Origin: Dyella mobilis
GTDB taxonomy: Bacteria; Pseudomonadota; Gammaproteobacteria; Xanthomonadales; Rhodanobacteraceae
DNA length: 64,000 nucleotides
Reading direction: 5' to 3'
Assembly (NCBI RefSeq): GCF_016904945.1
Contig: NZ_JADIKF010000033.1
Location: 114,836 to 178,835 of the forward strand
The position numbers and the translations under genes were made by a program. Numbering within the stretch: position 1 is the stretch's first letter; each line of letters begins with the position of its first letter. Positions 63,874 to 64,000 of the stretch are shown here, piece by piece. Under the pieces are notes generated by a model. That model saw nothing but the letters and a program-made list of their open reading frames with translations. It did no database searches and had not been told where the DNA came from.

Positions 63874-64000
63874 GGCGGTCTCTAGACTCAAGTGCAACAC
63901 CCCCAACCGAGGTGCTGCATGGCGAGGAATTACAGTCATCTAAGTGCCGAAGAGCGCGGCGCGATCATGGTGGGCAAAGCACGTGGGGAGAGTGCCCGGC
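63874..64000 (+). mobile_element. Left end of an IS30-family insertion sequence, cut by the window
   Basis: The DNA between the palindrome and the transposase gene should hold the left terminal inverted repeat. CTCTAGACTCAAGTGCAACA (63881-63900) is the likely candidate, as related IS30 members have a similar end. The right end lies outside the window, so the repeat cannot be paired. The exact boundary is therefore uncertain. Confidence 0.6.
63919..64000 (+). CDS. IS30-family transposase, first 27 codons only
   Basis: It opens MARNYSHLSAEERGAIMVGK and goes on ARGES before the window ends. The Y-x-x-L-S-x-E-E-R-x-x-I pattern is the start of the helix-turn-helix of IS30 transposases, which bind the terminal repeats. 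GAGG lies 6-8 nt before the ATG. The catalytic DDE part is beyond the edge. Confidence 0.75.
   Translation, partial: MARNYSHLSAEERGAIMVGKARGESAR

Overview
The window is GC-rich chromosomal DNA, apart from one insertion sequence at its right end. It comes from a Gram-negative bacterium: there are outer-membrane secretion proteins, porins, TolC-like proteins and lipoproteins. Gene content fits Gammaproteobacteria of the Xanthomonadales, probably family Rhodanobacteraceae (Dyella, Luteibacter or Rhodanobacter type). The pointers are a probable XAC0095-like protein, a Crp/Clp-type operator, and short palindromes that resemble intergenic repeats common in that order. The genus is inferred. I saw no rRNA, tRNA or CRISPR array.

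Layout. 1-9.2 kb: a two-partner secretion pair, namely the 3' part of a giant YDG-repeat exoprotein and its TpsB transporter. 9.2-19.3 kb: metabolic and accessory genes (solute-binding protein, Sel1 and TPR proteins, HAD hydrolase, phosphoglucomutase, cupin-like oxygenase, DUF2334 protein). 19.7-26.9 kb: a tight operon wecB-nfrB-nfrA-ybcH-like, predicted to make and export a ManNAc-type exopolysaccharide under c-di-GMP control. 27-29.5 kb: a secreted glycoside-hydrolase-like protein and a luciferase-like oxidoreductase. 29.6-35 kb: marR-aaeB-aaeX-aaeA-nodT, a four-part envelope-spanning efflux operon with its regulator. 35-37 kb: an acetate/succinate-type transporter followed by a DcaP-like porin. 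37.5-49.7 kb: a complete Tad (Flp pilus) locus on the minus strand, headed by one flp gene. 50.5-61.8 kb: AhpD-like protein, M13 peptidase, GFA protein, a divergent LysR/DOPA-dioxygenase pair, GH16, a type I phosphodiesterase, a possible EreA/ChaN-like protein, the formaldehyde pair frmA-frmB, and a DUF2501 protein. 62-64 kb: NAD malic enzyme, a REP-like palindrome and the first bases of an IS30-family transposase.

How the genes fit together. Much of the window serves the cell surface and attachment: a giant adhesin, a c-di-GMP-linked exopolysaccharide and a Tad pilus lie within 50 kb, with several secreted carbohydrate-active proteins. Near-perfect GC-rich hairpins sit in five of the convergent gene junctions. 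A hairpin directly after flp may set pilin expression apart from the rest of the Tad genes.

The most rewarding items are the self-contained wecB-nfrB-nfrA-ybcH cluster with two predicted c-di-GMP modules in NfrB, the three-part superrepeat in the exoprotein, and the Tad locus with its DUF3613 and DUF2968 members.
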